A stretch of 41,693 nucleotides of DNA, from NCBI GenBank assembly GCA_902789345.1, contig CADANT010000014.1, positions 1 through 41,693 of the forward strand, given 5' to 3'. The DNA is from an uncultured Ruminococcus sp. GTDB taxonomy: Bacteria; Bacillota; Clostridia; Oscillospirales; Acutalibacteraceae. Below, piece after piece: positions 25,502 to 34,337 of the stretch. The position numbers and the translations under genes are program-made. How positions within the stretch are numbered: position 1 is the stretch's first letter; each line of letters starts with the position of its first letter. The notes beneath the pieces are model-generated. The model did no database searches and had not been told where the DNA came from. It saw only the letters and a program-made list of their open reading frames with translations.

Positions 25502-26287
25502 TTGGACGATGCGGTTGAGGCGTTAATAATAATATTAATAATTATATTAGTACTTGCAGCTATTGGGCTGGGCATATACTTTAAGGTGAAAAACTTTACA
25601 AAGAATGTTGCCCGCAATATGTTTGGCACAGACAGTCTTGTACAGGGCATAAAACAGCAGCAGGACATTATGGCAGAAACGCCGAAATCTCTTTCTGCTA
25701 TGACGCCGGTGTATTTGCCTATGATAAATAAAGACTTTCCGGACTTTAACTATGATGAATTTAAGCGCAAGGCAGAAAGTCTTTTGCTTGAGTATTTTAG
25801 TGCTATCGAAACTCTTACCCCTATTACCAATATGAATATTACAAACAATGTTCGTTTGCAGGTAAACAGCATAATAAACAAGCTTCGTAATAACAATCAA
25901 AAAGAGTTTTATAAAAATGTAGTGCTGCATTCTACAGAAATAAGCCGTTATGTAAAAAGCCCGGGAATCTGTAAAATAATTCTGCAGACAGCATTGGAGG
26001 ATTTTAACTACATAGTTGACGGCACCGGAAGGATTATATTCGGAAGCAGCACGCAAAAGGAGCAGACTATATACGAAACAGAGCTTGTGTATGTACAGGA
26101 CATAAAACTGGCAAAAGACGGTGGACTTACAAGGGAAAGTGTTCTTAACTGCCCAAACTGCGGTGCACCTATAACAAACCCAAGTGCAAAATACTGCGAG
26201 TTTTGCGGAACAGGAATTGTTCAGAAAAACTTGCTTGTATGGAGTTTTAACAGTATTAAAGAGGTATCAGGATTAGTTACCCACTAA
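25502..26287 (+). CDS. Tim44-like domain protein with membrane helix and zinc ribbon
   Basis: 261 aa. N-terminal membrane helix (about residues 6-26), a Tim44-like region starting DFPDFNYDEFKRKAESLLLEYFSAIE, and a C-terminal zinc ribbon (CPNCGAPI...YCEFCG). The TTG at 25502 is chosen because GAGGG lies nine bases upstream; a TTG at 25493 touches that site. Function unknown. The operon partner is a YdjI-like SPFH protein 35 bp downstream, an arrangement that recalls the Bacillus ydjGHI genes for envelope stress (comparison from memory). Confidence 0.8.
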   Translation: MDDAVEALIIILIIILVLAAIGLGIYFKVKNFTKNVARNMFGTDSLVQGIKQQQDIMAETPKSLSAMTPVYLPMINKDFPDFNYDEFKRKAESLLLEYFSAIETLTPITNMNITNNVRLQVNSIINKLRNNNQKEFYKNVVLHSTEISRYVKSPGICKIILQTALEDFNYIVDGTGRIIFGSSTQKEQTIYETELVYVQDIKLAKDGGLTRESVLNCPNCGAPITNPSAKYCEFCGTGIVQKNLLVWSFNSIKEVSGLVTH

Positions 26288-26322
26288 AATACTAACAAAG
26301 AATATATAAGGAGAGAATTATA

Positions 26323-27702
26323 ATGGGAATTATTAAAGTTTTGGCTGATTCTGTAAAGGGAGGATTGGCGGATCAGTGGCTTGAGTCAATAGAGCCGCCG
26401 GCGTCTATGGGAAACACTGTTGCATTTGCACCGGGCGTAAAGGTAAGACGAAACGACAGCAGAAACAGCAATGTAAAAGGCTCTGACAATACAGTAAACG
26501 ACGGCTCGCTTATTCATGTTTACCCTAATACTATGATGATTTTGGTAGACGGCGGTAAGATTATAGCCGCATCCTGTGAAGAGGGCTACTATCAGGTAAG
26601 CAATACCACAATGCCTTCCATTTTTACAGGAAATTTAGGTGGTTCGGTAAAGGAAACCTTTAACAGAATTAAGTTCGGCGGTACTACCCCTCGTACACAG
26701 CATGTTTACTACATAAATTTGCAGGAAATGCGTGGCATTACTTACGGTACCGATAACCCTCTAAACTATTTTGACTCTATGTACGGCGCAGAGCTGTTTA
26801 TTCGTGCCCACGGTACATATTCAATGAAGATTGTTGACCCGCTTAAGTTCTTCTCGGAATTTGTTGCTAAGGGCGATATGGTTGCCAATAATTCTATTGA
26901 TATGTCAAAGATAGAGAATAAAAGGCAGCTCAACGGCGAATTTTTAACAGCTCTTGGTGATTCATTGGGAAAAATGTCTGTTGACGGCTATCCTATTTAT
27001 CAAATCCAGGGTAAAACAGCAGACCTTACAAGATATTTGTCAGACGCATTGGACGATACATGGAACGGCCGCAGAGGCTTGGTTATTCTTGAAACAACCA
27101 TCAGCGTTTCTTATGACGAGGATTCTAAGAAACTTGTTATGTCACGCTCAGAAGGTATGATGTTTGGCAACCAACAGGTGCAGTCGGGATATATGGCTAA
27201 GAATGTTGCCGAGGGTATCAAGGCAGCAGGCAGCAACCCTAACGGTGCTATGAACTCATTTATCGGTATGGGTATGGGTATGAATATGAGCGGAAATATT
27301 ATGCAGGGATACCAACAGCAGGCAAACCAGCAGCCACAGGGTGGCTATCAGCCTCAGCAGGGCGGTTACCAGCCTCAGCAGGGTGGTTACGCTCCGGGAG
27401 CAGCAGGCGTGGCAGGTGTGGCAGGTGCTGCACAGCAGCCAAAGGCTGACAGTTGGAAGTGTGAGTGCGGTGCTGAAAATTCCGGTAAGTTCTGTAACCA
27501 GTGCGGCAAACCGAAGCCGGCACCGGCTGCCGAGACGAAAGCACAGGGCTGGACCTGTGAATGTGGCACCGTAAATACCGGAAAGTTCTGTCAGGAGTGC
27601 GGCAAACCAAAGCCGGCGAAGCTAAAGTGTCCAAACTGCGGATTTGAACCGGATGACGGTGACAAGCCGAAGTTCTGTCCTGAATGTGGAACAAAAATGT
27701 AA
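26323..27702 (+). CDS. YdjI-like SPFH domain protein with three zinc ribbons
   Basis: 459 aa. An SPFH/virion-core-like domain fills about 1-300 (GTTPRTQHVYYINLQEM, LFIRAHGTYSMKIVDP). It is followed by a Met/Gly stretch, a Gln/Gly/Tyr-rich low-complexity segment of QGGYQPQ repeats (about 330-370), and three C-terminal zinc ribbons (CECGAENSGKFCNQCG, CECGTVNTGKFCQECG, CPNCG...FCPECG). SPFH proteins form membrane-associated oligomeric scaffolds. AAGGAG precedes the ATG. Exact role unknown. Confidence 0.87.
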   Translation: MGIIKVLADSVKGGLADQWLESIEPPASMGNTVAFAPGVKVRRNDSRNSNVKGSDNTVNDGSLIHVYPNTMMILVDGGKIIAASCEEGYYQVSNTTMPSIFTGNLGGSVKETFNRIKFGGTTPRTQHVYYINLQEMRGITYGTDNPLNYFDSMYGAELFIRAHGTYSMKIVDPLKFFSEFVAKGDMVANNSIDMSKIENKRQLNGEFLTALGDSLGKMSVDGYPIYQIQGKTADLTRYLSDALDDTWNGRRGLVILETTISVSYDEDSKKLVMSRSEGMMFGNQQVQSGYMAKNVAEGIKAAGSNPNGAMNSFIGMGMGMNMSGNIMQGYQQQANQQPQGGYQPQQGGYQPQQGGYAPGAAGVAGVAGAAQQPKADSWKCECGAENSGKFCNQCGKPKPAPAAETKAQGWTCECGTVNTGKFCQECGKPKPAKLKCPNCGFEPDDGDKPKFCPECGTKM

Positions 27703-27725
27703 TTAAAACTTAAATAATAAGCTTG

Positions 27726-27768
27726 CAACGGGGCAGCTGTACCAAAATGTACGGTTGCCCCGTTTTGA
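27726..27768 (+). terminator. Terminator after the SPFH gene
   Basis: AACGGGGCA pairs with TGCCCCGTT and GTAC with GTAC inside (27727-27764), followed by TTTT. Confidence 0.88.
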
Positions 27769-27804
27769 ACTTTTAGTCCCGTTTAATTACGATTTCTTAA
27801 TTCT

Positions 27805-27852
27805 GATTTATAATTTATGATTTATAATTTATGATTTATAATTTATGATTTA
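27805..27852. repeat. 14-bp tandem repeat
   Basis: Unit gatttataatttat, three perfect copies (27805, 27819, 27833) plus six bases of a fourth. AT-only apart from one G; no function recognised. Confidence 0.92.
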
Positions 27853-27870
27853 AAAGATATGTTTGTTTAA

Positions 27871-29310
27871 TCACGGCTCCAAAGTCCTGCTTGCTATAAA
27901 ACTTTCCACAAAATCCACTGTATTTTTTAGGGGAAGGTGCTTTACCTTAATGGTAATTTTTTTCTTGTCGCATACATATAATATTAAGTGGCATTTTTTA
28001 AATATTTGCTGCCAAGGGTTTTGGCGTATTTCAGCTTTTGTTACCGAGCTTTTGTATATTACGGCAGACATAAGGTTTAGCCTGCTGTAGTAGTTTACCC
28101 TTATGGACTTATTACCGTAGGCTATGCCGCAGTGCTTGTGGGCTAAAAGCCTAAACCACAGCCAAAGCACCCCAAAGGGAATAAGAACCACCGCAGTAAA
28201 CCTTGAAATAAAGCTGGTGCTAAAGCTCTCGCTAAGTCTAAGGAACACTACAGCTGTTATTAACAAAAAAATCAGCGGTGCATACAGGTAGCTTTTTACG
28301 GCTTCTTTCCGTGGGCGTATTACATTGCAAGGTTCTTCAACAGGTACTATTGTTCTTACATAGCGGTTAAGTCTGTTTCCAAAGGTAAGGGGAATGTACA
28401 CTCCGCTGTTTTTATCCTCTTTAATACCTGTATACAATACCGAAAGAGTGTACAGCCCGGCAATGCACATAAGAAGCGATTGCTTAATAAGTACGCCGTT
28501 TACAAGTGCCCTGTTTACGCATAATATACTTTTCTTTAAAACACCTTTATAAACATATAAGTGTTTTTTGCTGTAAAGGCAGGTGAAATTGGCATTTGAA
28601 ATAATTTGGTTTATAAGCCCAAACAAAAAGCCTGCAAATATAATTCCGGCTACATATGCCAAGGTTGGCGGTACAATGCCGGCTAACAGGTTTTGAAAAA
28701 AGCTTAAGCTGTCAGCCACCAGGTTTGACGCTCTTTCCCCCAGCAGTATACTAAGCCTGTTTAATATAACAGAAAGGGCAAGCGTGCCTGTTAAGGTGTT
28801 TGACTGGGTAAGGGACATAAAAAATGGGGCCAAAAGCCTGCTTTTGTAAACCGGCTTTTTTTGAACAAGTCCTGTAGTGTAGTTAATAATTTTGCGTGCC
28901 GCTGTGTTGCCTGTAAAAAGCTCTGCACGGCGTACCCTAAAGCAGGTGCTGCTGCTTACATACACCCTGTTGCAGTGTACCAGCCAAAGAATTATACTAC
29001 TTGTAACGCTTATAACAGTTATTTCCCTTATTGGAAGAAAAATTTCGTTATGGTGAAAGAAGCCTTTTTTGCAGACAATATGGTCTGTGTGCTGAATATA
29101 TGAAATTTGTTTGTATTCCAGGCATATTACAATCCCGACAAACACAATAAGCAGTGTGTTGAGTATGGTGTAGGTTATCCTTTGCCATATGCTCTCCGGG
29201 TTAAGAAATATTTGCTGTAAAAACGGGAAGACCAAAAGGAAAAATACCTTTGAAAATATGTGGTAAAAGGTAAATATGTGGGGGTTTACGGTAAGGTGCT
29301 TTTTACTCAT
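27871..29310 (-). CDS. YdbT-like membrane protein with bacterial PH domains
   Basis: 479 aa, close to the size of Bacillus YdbT. Hydrophobic helix pairs alternate with beta-rich PH-like (bPH_2, 'membrane-flanked') segments; for example HCGIAYGNKSIRVNYYSRLNLMSAVI near the C-terminus and HLYVYKGVLKKSILCVNRALVNGV mid-protein. It overlaps its upstream partner by 8 bp, as ydbS-ydbT pairs do. Function is not established beyond a membrane-stress association in relatives. Confidence 0.82.
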   Translation of the reverse strand: MSKKHLTVNPHIFTFYHIFSKVFFLLVFPFLQQIFLNPESIWQRITYTILNTLLIVFVGIVICLEYKQISYIQHTDHIVCKKGFFHHNEIFLPIREITVISVTSSIILWLVHCNRVYVSSSTCFRVRRAELFTGNTAARKIINYTTGLVQKKPVYKSRLLAPFFMSLTQSNTLTGTLALSVILNRLSILLGERASNLVADSLSFFQNLLAGIVPPTLAYVAGIIFAGFLFGLINQIISNANFTCLYSKKHLYVYKGVLKKSILCVNRALVNGVLIKQSLLMCIAGLYTLSVLYTGIKEDKNSGVYIPLTFGNRLNRYVRTIVPVEEPCNVIRPRKEAVKSYLYAPLIFLLITAVVFLRLSESFSTSFISRFTAVVLIPFGVLWLWFRLLAHKHCGIAYGNKSIRVNYYSRLNLMSAVIYKSSVTKAEIRQNPWQQIFKKCHLILYVCDKKKITIKVKHLPLKNTVDFVESFIASRTLEP

Positions 29311-29731
29311 AAATAAAAACCTCTAATGGCGGCGGTATTTTACTTATGTTGGCCACAACAAGCTGACCGCTTTTTGTATAAAGATAAAGCGAAAAAATTC
29401 CGAATACCTTTTGAAAAGGAGTTGTTACGGTACTTGCATAGTTTATGTCGCTGATTTCAGCAAAATATTTACGATAAAACACAACTCCCTTGGTTATACA
29501 AAGGCTGTTGCCGTTTATTTTTATACTGTACCTTTTGTATAGCATAAAAGGGTACACAAAAAATATTATAATCAGTACAGTAAATGACACGGCGGTTACT
29601 GCTGCAGATATTAAAAATGAAAATGCCATAATTACGCCGCAGGCAAACGCCGTAATTACCGCCACTGCCGCAATACGCAGTCTGTACAGCAAAACGGCAC
29701 GGTTAGCCATTTTGTATTCTTTATATTCCAT
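29303..29731 (-). CDS. YdbS-like membrane protein with PH domain
   Basis: 142 aa from the ATG of MEYKEYKMANRAV, supported by AAAGGCGG upstream; a frame extending 37 codons further is AT-rich and lacks a site. Two membrane helices (about 22-65) are followed by one bPH_2 domain (YSIKINGNSLCITKGVVFYR...ISDINYASTVTTPFQKVFG). First gene of the ydbS-ydbT-like pair. Confidence 0.82.
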   Translation of the reverse strand: MEYKEYKMANRAVLLYRLRIAAVAVITAFACGVIMAFSFLISAAVTAVSFTVLIIIFFVYPFMLYKRYSIKINGNSLCITKGVVFYRKYFAEISDINYASTVTTPFQKVFGIFSLYLYTKSGQLVVANISKIPPPLEVFIYE

Positions 29732-29785
29732 ACACAGCCGCCTTTCAATAATTATGTAGTTATGGGAAAGGTTGTTTTGCACAGC

Positions 29786-29825
29786 TTGACAAATACTTGA
29801 CAAAAGTATAAAATTTAAGTTATAT
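29786..29825 (+). promoter_or_regulatory. Overlapping promoters upstream of ilvB
   Basis: Two TTGACA hexamers (29786-29791, 29797-29802), each 17 bp from a -10-like hexamer (TAAAAT 29809-29814; TTATAT 29820-29825). The leader of about 130 nt shows no T-box hallmark that I can see. Confidence 0.65.
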
Positions 29826-29956
29826 TGACCTATTTTGTACATATTGGGTTTGGCTAAAATGCCGGTGATGTATTGTGAAATTGGTAAAAATGCTAATAAA
29901 TAATTATACGATTAGGTATTTTAAACACAGCGTTAAGCGAAAGGATTGTTTTTAGT

Positions 29957-31618
29957 ATGGAGTTAAAGGGATCAGAAATAATTGCAGAATGTTTGCTCGA
30001 ACAGGGAGTTGATACTGTTTTCGGTTATCCGGGAGGAGCAGTTCTTGAAATTTACGACGCACTGTACAAGTACAGCGACAAAATAAAACATATTATGACA
30101 GCACACGAGCAGGGTGCTTCTCACGCAGCCGACGGCTATGCAAGAGCCACAGGTAAAACAGGCGTTGTTATTGCTACATCGGGTCCCGGTGCAACCAACC
30201 TTGTAACAGGTATTGCTACCGCTTATATGGACAGTATTCCTATGGTTGCAATTACAGGAAATGTAGGCAGAGCTTTGCTGGGCAAGTCCAGCTTCCAAGA
30301 GGTTGACATTGCAGAAATTGTAAAGCCTGTTACCAAAAAAAGCTTTCAGGTTGCCACAATGGAGGAGCTTGCTCCAACTATCCGTAAGGCATTTCAAATT
30401 GCCGGCAGCGGCAGAAAAGGCCCTGTTTTAATTGATGTACCAAAGGACATTACAGCAATGAAAACAGAATACACAAAGCAGCAGCCTTTGCCGTATGAGC
30501 CAATAGCCGAGCCAAAGGCAGAGGATATTGACGAAGTTGTTAAGCTGTTGGAAAACTGCCAAAAGCCTGTTATATATGCAGGCGGCGGTGTTATATCCGG
30601 CAACGCTTCCAAGGAGCTGACAGAGTTCGCTGAAATTTTGGACGCACCTGTATGTTGTTCTCTAATGGGTATGGGCGACATATCAGGCGACCACCCGTTG
30701 TTTGCAGGTAACCTTGGTATGCACGGCGCAGTAGAAACAGGTATGGCTATAAAAAATGCCGACCTTATTGTTGCGGCAGGCGCAAGATTTTCTGACAGAG
30801 TTGCAGGTGACACAGAAAAGTTTGGCGCAAACGCAAAGATTATTCACCTTGATATAGATTTAAAGGAAATTAACAAAAATGTTAAGGTAGACAGCTGGCT
30901 GCTTGGAGACATAAAAGAGCTGCTGTCAGAGCTTAAGGCTAAGCTTACACAGCAAAACCACGAGCAGTGGAAAAAGGAGCTTAGCAAGTACACAACCGTT
31001 ACCGAGGTTAAAGACGGAAAATATATAACCCCGCAGGAAATACTCCGTGCAGTAGAGGAGCTTAGAGGGGATAATGATATAGTAGTAACAGATGTAGGTC
31101 AGCACCAAATGTGGGCTGCACAGGAGTGCCGCTTTAGAGCACCACGCACATTCCTAACCTCAGGCGGACTTGGCACAATGGGCTACGGTATGGGCGCAGC
31201 CATAGGCGCATATATGGGCTGTCCTGACAGAAAGGTATTTTTAGCCACAGGCGACGGCAGCTTCCATATGAATATGAACGAAATGGTTACACTAAAAAGC
31301 TACGACATACCTGTAATAATAATGGTGTTTAACAACACAGTTTTGGGTATGGTAAGACAGTGGCAAAAGCTGTTTTACGGCAGAAGATTTTCACAAACAG
31401 ACCCTCACAGAGCAACCGACTTTGTTGCAGCTGCCAAGGCATTTGGTATAGAGGGCTTTTCGGTATCAGAAGAAAAGGACATTATGCCTACGCTGAAAAA
31501 GGCTGTAGAGCTTAACGCACCTGTTCTTATAGACTTCCACATTTCACCGGACGCAAATGTATTACCTATGATACCGCCGGGAAAAGATGTTGACGATATG
31601 ATACTTGAGTTAGATTAA
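29957..31618 (+). CDS. ilvB: Acetolactate synthase, large (catalytic) subunit
   Basis: 553 aa. Thiamine-diphosphate enzyme: catalytic Glu in TAHEQGASHAADGYARATG, FAD-region motifs, and the ThDP motif GDGSF...NN (FNNTVLGMVRQWQ, AHAS-like). It condenses two pyruvates to acetolactate, or pyruvate with 2-oxobutyrate, for branched-chain amino acids. No small regulatory subunit (ilvN) follows; citrate synthase is the next gene. Catabolic AlsS is a possible alternative. Confidence 0.93.
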   Translation: MELKGSEIIAECLLEQGVDTVFGYPGGAVLEIYDALYKYSDKIKHIMTAHEQGASHAADGYARATGKTGVVIATSGPGATNLVTGIATAYMDSIPMVAITGNVGRALLGKSSFQEVDIAEIVKPVTKKSFQVATMEELAPTIRKAFQIAGSGRKGPVLIDVPKDITAMKTEYTKQQPLPYEPIAEPKAEDIDEVVKLLENCQKPVIYAGGGVISGNASKELTEFAEILDAPVCCSLMGMGDISGDHPLFAGNLGMHGAVETGMAIKNADLIVAAGARFSDRVAGDTEKFGANAKIIHLDIDLKEINKNVKVDSWLLGDIKELLSELKAKLTQQNHEQWKKELSKYTTVTEVKDGKYITPQEILRAVEELRGDNDIVVTDVGQHQMWAAQECRFRAPRTFLTSGGLGTMGYGMGAAIGAYMGCPDRKVFLATGDGSFHMNMNEMVTLKSYDIPVIIMVFNNTVLGMVRQWQKLFYGRRFSQTDPHRATDFVAAAKAFGIEGFSVSEEKDIMPTLKKAVELNAPVLIDFHISPDANVLPMIPPGKDVDDMILELD

Positions 31619-31720
31619 TATAGTGCTGTTTAATACTGGCAGCTGTACATACTAACCACTACAGTTACTATTATTGGCAGTACACCAAAAAATATCCTAA
31701 AAAACAAGGAGAGTGGTAAT

Positions 31721-33145
31721 ATGCAAAGCTATTTTATGCTTCACGACGGTGACTACGAATTTAGTTCTGTTACACCTGAAATTTATAGGCTTAGCAAAAA
31801 ATGTCTGAAAAATAATATGATAGACCCTGAATTTTACAATAAGTACGATGTAAAAAGAGGCTTGCGTGATGTAAACGGTAAGGGCGTATTAACAGGCTTA
31901 ACAGAAATTTCGGAGGTATTTTCATTTATTGAAAAACCCGACGGCACCAGAATAGCACAAGACGGAAAGCTGTTTTACCGTGGCTACGATGTAGAAGATA
32001 TAGTAAAGGGCTTTACAAGTGAAAACCGCTTTGGCTTTGAAGAGGTAGCGTACCTGCTGTTATTTGGCGAGCTACCTGACAAGGCAAATCTTGACGATTT
32101 TTACAAAATGCTTGACTATTACCGCACACTGCCTACAGGATTTGTAAGAGATATTATTATGAAAGCGCCAAGCCGTGACATTATGAACGCTATGTCAAGA
32201 AGTGTGCTTACAATGTACTCCTACGACAGCAACGCTGACGACACATCTATTCCAAATGTACTTCGTCAGTGCATACAGCTTATTGCGCTGTTCCCTATTT
32301 TCTCTGTTTACGGTTTCCAGGCTTTCCAGTATTACCATGACAACCAAAGCCTTATTATACATACACCAAAGTCAGAGCTTTCTACAGCTGAAAATATTTT
32401 GTATATGCTGCGCCCTGACAGTAAATATACTCCTCTTGAGGCCAAGCTGCTTGATATGGCGCTGGTGCTTCACGCTGAACATGGCGGCGGTAACAACTCT
32501 ACATTTACTACTCATGTTGTAACCTCCTCCGGTACCGACACATATTCGGCTATTGCGGCGGCTTTAGGTTCATTAAAGGGCCCTAAGCACGGCGGTGCCA
32601 ATATTAAGGTAGTTAATATGTTTGAACATATCAAAAGCCATGTAAAGGATTTTGATGACGAAGAGGAAATTGCGGCGTATCTTGAAAAGATTCTCAACAA
32701 AGAGGCATTTGACCACAGCGGTTTAATTTACGGTATGGGCCATGCAATATACTCTATAAGCGACCCTCGTGCAAGGGTGTTTAAGGGATATGTTGAAAGA
32801 CTTTCAAACGAAAAGGGAAAACAACGTGAGTTCCGCCTGTACAGCAATGTAGAGAAAATTGCCGCAAGACTTATTTCGCAAAAAAGAAAAATCCATAAGG
32901 GCGTTAGCGCCAATGTGGACTTCTACAGCGGATTTGTTTACAGTATGCTGGAGCTGCCAAAGGAATTGTTTACACCTTTGTTTGCAGTAGCCAGAATTGC
33001 AGGTTGGAGCGCCCACAGAATAGAGGAGCTTTCAAACTCCAGCAGAATTATTCGTCCTGCATACGAAAATGTAATGCCAAGACGCCCATATGTTAAAATG
33101 GACAGCAGGCAGTCTGACGACTCATACGACGAAATACAGGATTAA
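31721..33145 (+). CDS. gltA: Citrate synthase
   Basis: 474 aa, clostridial-type length with an N-terminal extension of about 60 residues. Catalytic motifs: HAEHGGGNNST, GLIYGMGHAIYS and NVDFYSGFVY (Asp). It condenses acetyl-CoA and oxaloacetate, feeding glutamate synthesis via the oxidative branch. AAGGAGAG precedes the ATG. 2-methylcitrate synthase activity cannot be excluded. Confidence 0.94.
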   Translation: MQSYFMLHDGDYEFSSVTPEIYRLSKKCLKNNMIDPEFYNKYDVKRGLRDVNGKGVLTGLTEISEVFSFIEKPDGTRIAQDGKLFYRGYDVEDIVKGFTSENRFGFEEVAYLLLFGELPDKANLDDFYKMLDYYRTLPTGFVRDIIMKAPSRDIMNAMSRSVLTMYSYDSNADDTSIPNVLRQCIQLIALFPIFSVYGFQAFQYYHDNQSLIIHTPKSELSTAENILYMLRPDSKYTPLEAKLLDMALVLHAEHGGGNNSTFTTHVVTSSGTDTYSAIAAALGSLKGPKHGGANIKVVNMFEHIKSHVKDFDDEEEIAAYLEKILNKEAFDHSGLIYGMGHAIYSISDPRARVFKGYVERLSNEKGKQREFRLYSNVEKIAARLISQKRKIHKGVSANVDFYSGFVYSMLELPKELFTPLFAVARIAGWSAHRIEELSNSSRIIRPAYENVMPRRPYVKMDSRQSDDSYDEIQD

Positions 33146-33192
33146 TATTTACTTACAGTGTAGTTTCTACCGAGTTGTAATTAGATAAAGTT

Positions 33193-33240
33193 TAAAAATC
33201 CTACCAAAGCAAGATTCTTGCCTTGGTAGGATTTTTGTTT
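33193..33240 (+). terminator. Terminator after gltA
   Basis: Long stem AAAATCCTACCAA.../...TTGGTAGGATTTT with inner GCAAG/CTTGC-type pairing, then a T-run. Confidence 0.92.
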
Positions 33241-33269
33241 TGCGTGGTTAAAATATATGTATTCAAAAG

Positions 33270-33306
33270 TAAAAAATAAAAGGCTCTCCAAACTGGAGAG
33301 CCTTTT
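33270..33306 (-). terminator. Terminator of the tRNA-Met/tRNA-Glu transcript
   Basis: Perfect 13-bp stem AAAAGGCTCTCCA (33278-33290) / TGGAGAGCCTTTT (33294-33306), loop AAC, followed on the minus strand by ATTTTTT. It begins on the last base of the encoded tRNA CCA end. Confidence 0.92.
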
Positions 33307-33380
33307 GGTGACCCGGACGGGAATCGAACCCGTGTTACCGCCGTGAAAGGGCGGTGTCTTAACCGCTTGACCACCGGGCC
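33306..33380 (-). tRNA. tRNA-Glu (TTC)
   Basis: Minus-strand cloverleaf starting GGCCCGG (33374-33380). Anticodon TTC is complementary to 33345-33347. Acceptor pairs with CCGGGTC; discriminator A at 33309; CCA encoded at 33306-33308. Confidence 0.96.
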
Positions 33381-33383
33381 ATT

Positions 33384-33460
33384 TGGTAGCGGAAATAGGA
33401 CTTGAACCTACGACACTTCGGGTATGAACCGAATGCTCTAGCCAGCTGAGCTATTCCGCC
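33384..33460 (-). tRNA. tRNA-Met (CAT)
   Basis: Minus-strand cloverleaf starting GGCGGAA; anticodon stem TTCGG/CCGAA with loop TTCATAC (anticodon complement at 33424-33426); CCA encoded at 33384-33386. Elongator Met is likely; lysidine-modified tRNA-Ile2 cannot be excluded by eye. Confidence 0.93.
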
Positions 33461-33493
33461 ACAATACCGACCTCAAAATCAGTCAGCTTGTAT

Positions 33494-33522
33494 ATTATAT
33501 TACGTATTAATTTATTTGTCAA
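33494..33522 (-). promoter_or_regulatory. Consensus promoter of the tRNA-Met/Glu operon
   Basis: Minus strand: TTGACA (33517-33522), 17-bp spacer, TATAAT (33494-33499), both perfect. The -35 lies inside the last codons of the upstream small Cys-rich gene. Confidence 0.93.
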
Positions 33523-33685
33523 CACTTTTTTTAAAATTATTTACTTTTGTTGCCTTTTTTAGGCATACAGGAGGTATCCTTTTGTTAGTATCGTGGTGTT
33601 TTTTACATTCGTAACAGTTGCCGTGCCTGGCACAGCTTGTTCGATTACAGGGACAGTCCTTATTTACATATGACTTTTCCGGCAT
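33512..33685 (-). CDS. 57-aa Cys-rich protein, function unknown
   Basis: Starts MPEKSYVNKDCPCNRTSCAR, continues with HGNCYECKKHHD and ends FKKSVDK; read by hand because it is short. Its cysteines (C11, C13, C18, C24, C27, C41) plus His30/His31 form a CxC-x4-C-x5-CxxC pattern with a conserved-looking HGxC, suggesting a metal-binding knuckle. It resembles short uncharacterised clostridial Cys-rich proteins (of the DUF6485 type, from memory). AAAGGA lies about 11 bases before the ATG. Its 3' end overlaps the tRNA promoter. Confidence 0.7.
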   Translation of the reverse strand: MPEKSYVNKDCPCNRTSCARHGNCYECKKHHDTNKRIPPVCLKKATKVNNFKKSVDK

Positions 33686-33792
33686 AAGGGTGTATTCCTT
33701 TCTTTTATTATTTGTTAATGCTTAAAAATTATAACAATAATAAATAGGGAAAATCAAACTGTAAATATTGTAAATAAATTTAAAATTAATAG

Positions 33793-34260
33793 CTATTTTA
33801 CCTTAACAATGTTGGTCATAATACCCTGCGGGGTAATGTCAAGCAGACCGTAGGTAGCACCGTAGCCGTGCGCACTGCCGGGGTTCATAATGTAAAGCCC
33901 GTGGTCGTAGGTTGCCACAGCGTTATGGGTATGACCAAACAATAAAACATCGCATTTGTTTTCCCTTGCGTGGTATATAGCCTCGCTGTATGTGAACTTA
34001 ACATTGTATGCGTGACCGTGTGTTGCCATTATTTTTTTGCCCTCAATAGAGAAAAACTGTTCAATAGGTGCGTCGCTGTTCCAGTCGCAGTTGCCTCGTA
34101 CCGTTATAAACATTTTTTCAGGATAATTCAGCCTACAGCGCTCAATGTCGTTTAGGCCGTCGCCCAAAAAGAAAACTACCTCAGCCTTTGGCTGTGACTG
34201 CAATATTTTATTTACATTATAAAAGTCGCCGTGTGAATCTGACATAACCAAAACCTTCAT
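33793..34260 (-). CDS. YfcE/MJ0936-type metallophosphoesterase
   Basis: 155 aa. Calcineurin-like metal motifs in order: DSHGD (8-12), FLGDGLND, GNCDW, ATHGH and FGHTH. Family members are Mn/Ni-dependent phosphodiesterases with unknown natural substrates. ATG of MKVLVMSD is chosen because GGGGG lies six bases upstream; the frame upstream of it lacks a site. Confidence 0.92.
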   Translation of the reverse strand: MKVLVMSDSHGDFYNVNKILQSQPKAEVVFFLGDGLNDIERCRLNYPEKMFITVRGNCDWNSDAPIEQFFSIEGKKIMATHGHAYNVKFTYSEAIYHARENKCDVLLFGHTHNAVATYDHGLYIMNPGSAHGYGATYGLLDITPQGIMTNIVKVK

Positions 34261-34337
34261 ACAAACCCCCGTTAAAATTAATGTCATAATTATACACCCT
34301 TTTTCATAATAATGCTATAGAAAAAGGTGGTGTTTAT

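Noticed and set aside
27805-27852. 14-bp AT repeat as an origin or plasmid iteron
   Set aside because: Only three copies, no replication gene nearby, low complexity.
29826-29956. T-box leader in front of ilvB
   Set aside because: No T-box sequence, specifier stem or terminator is visible in the leader.
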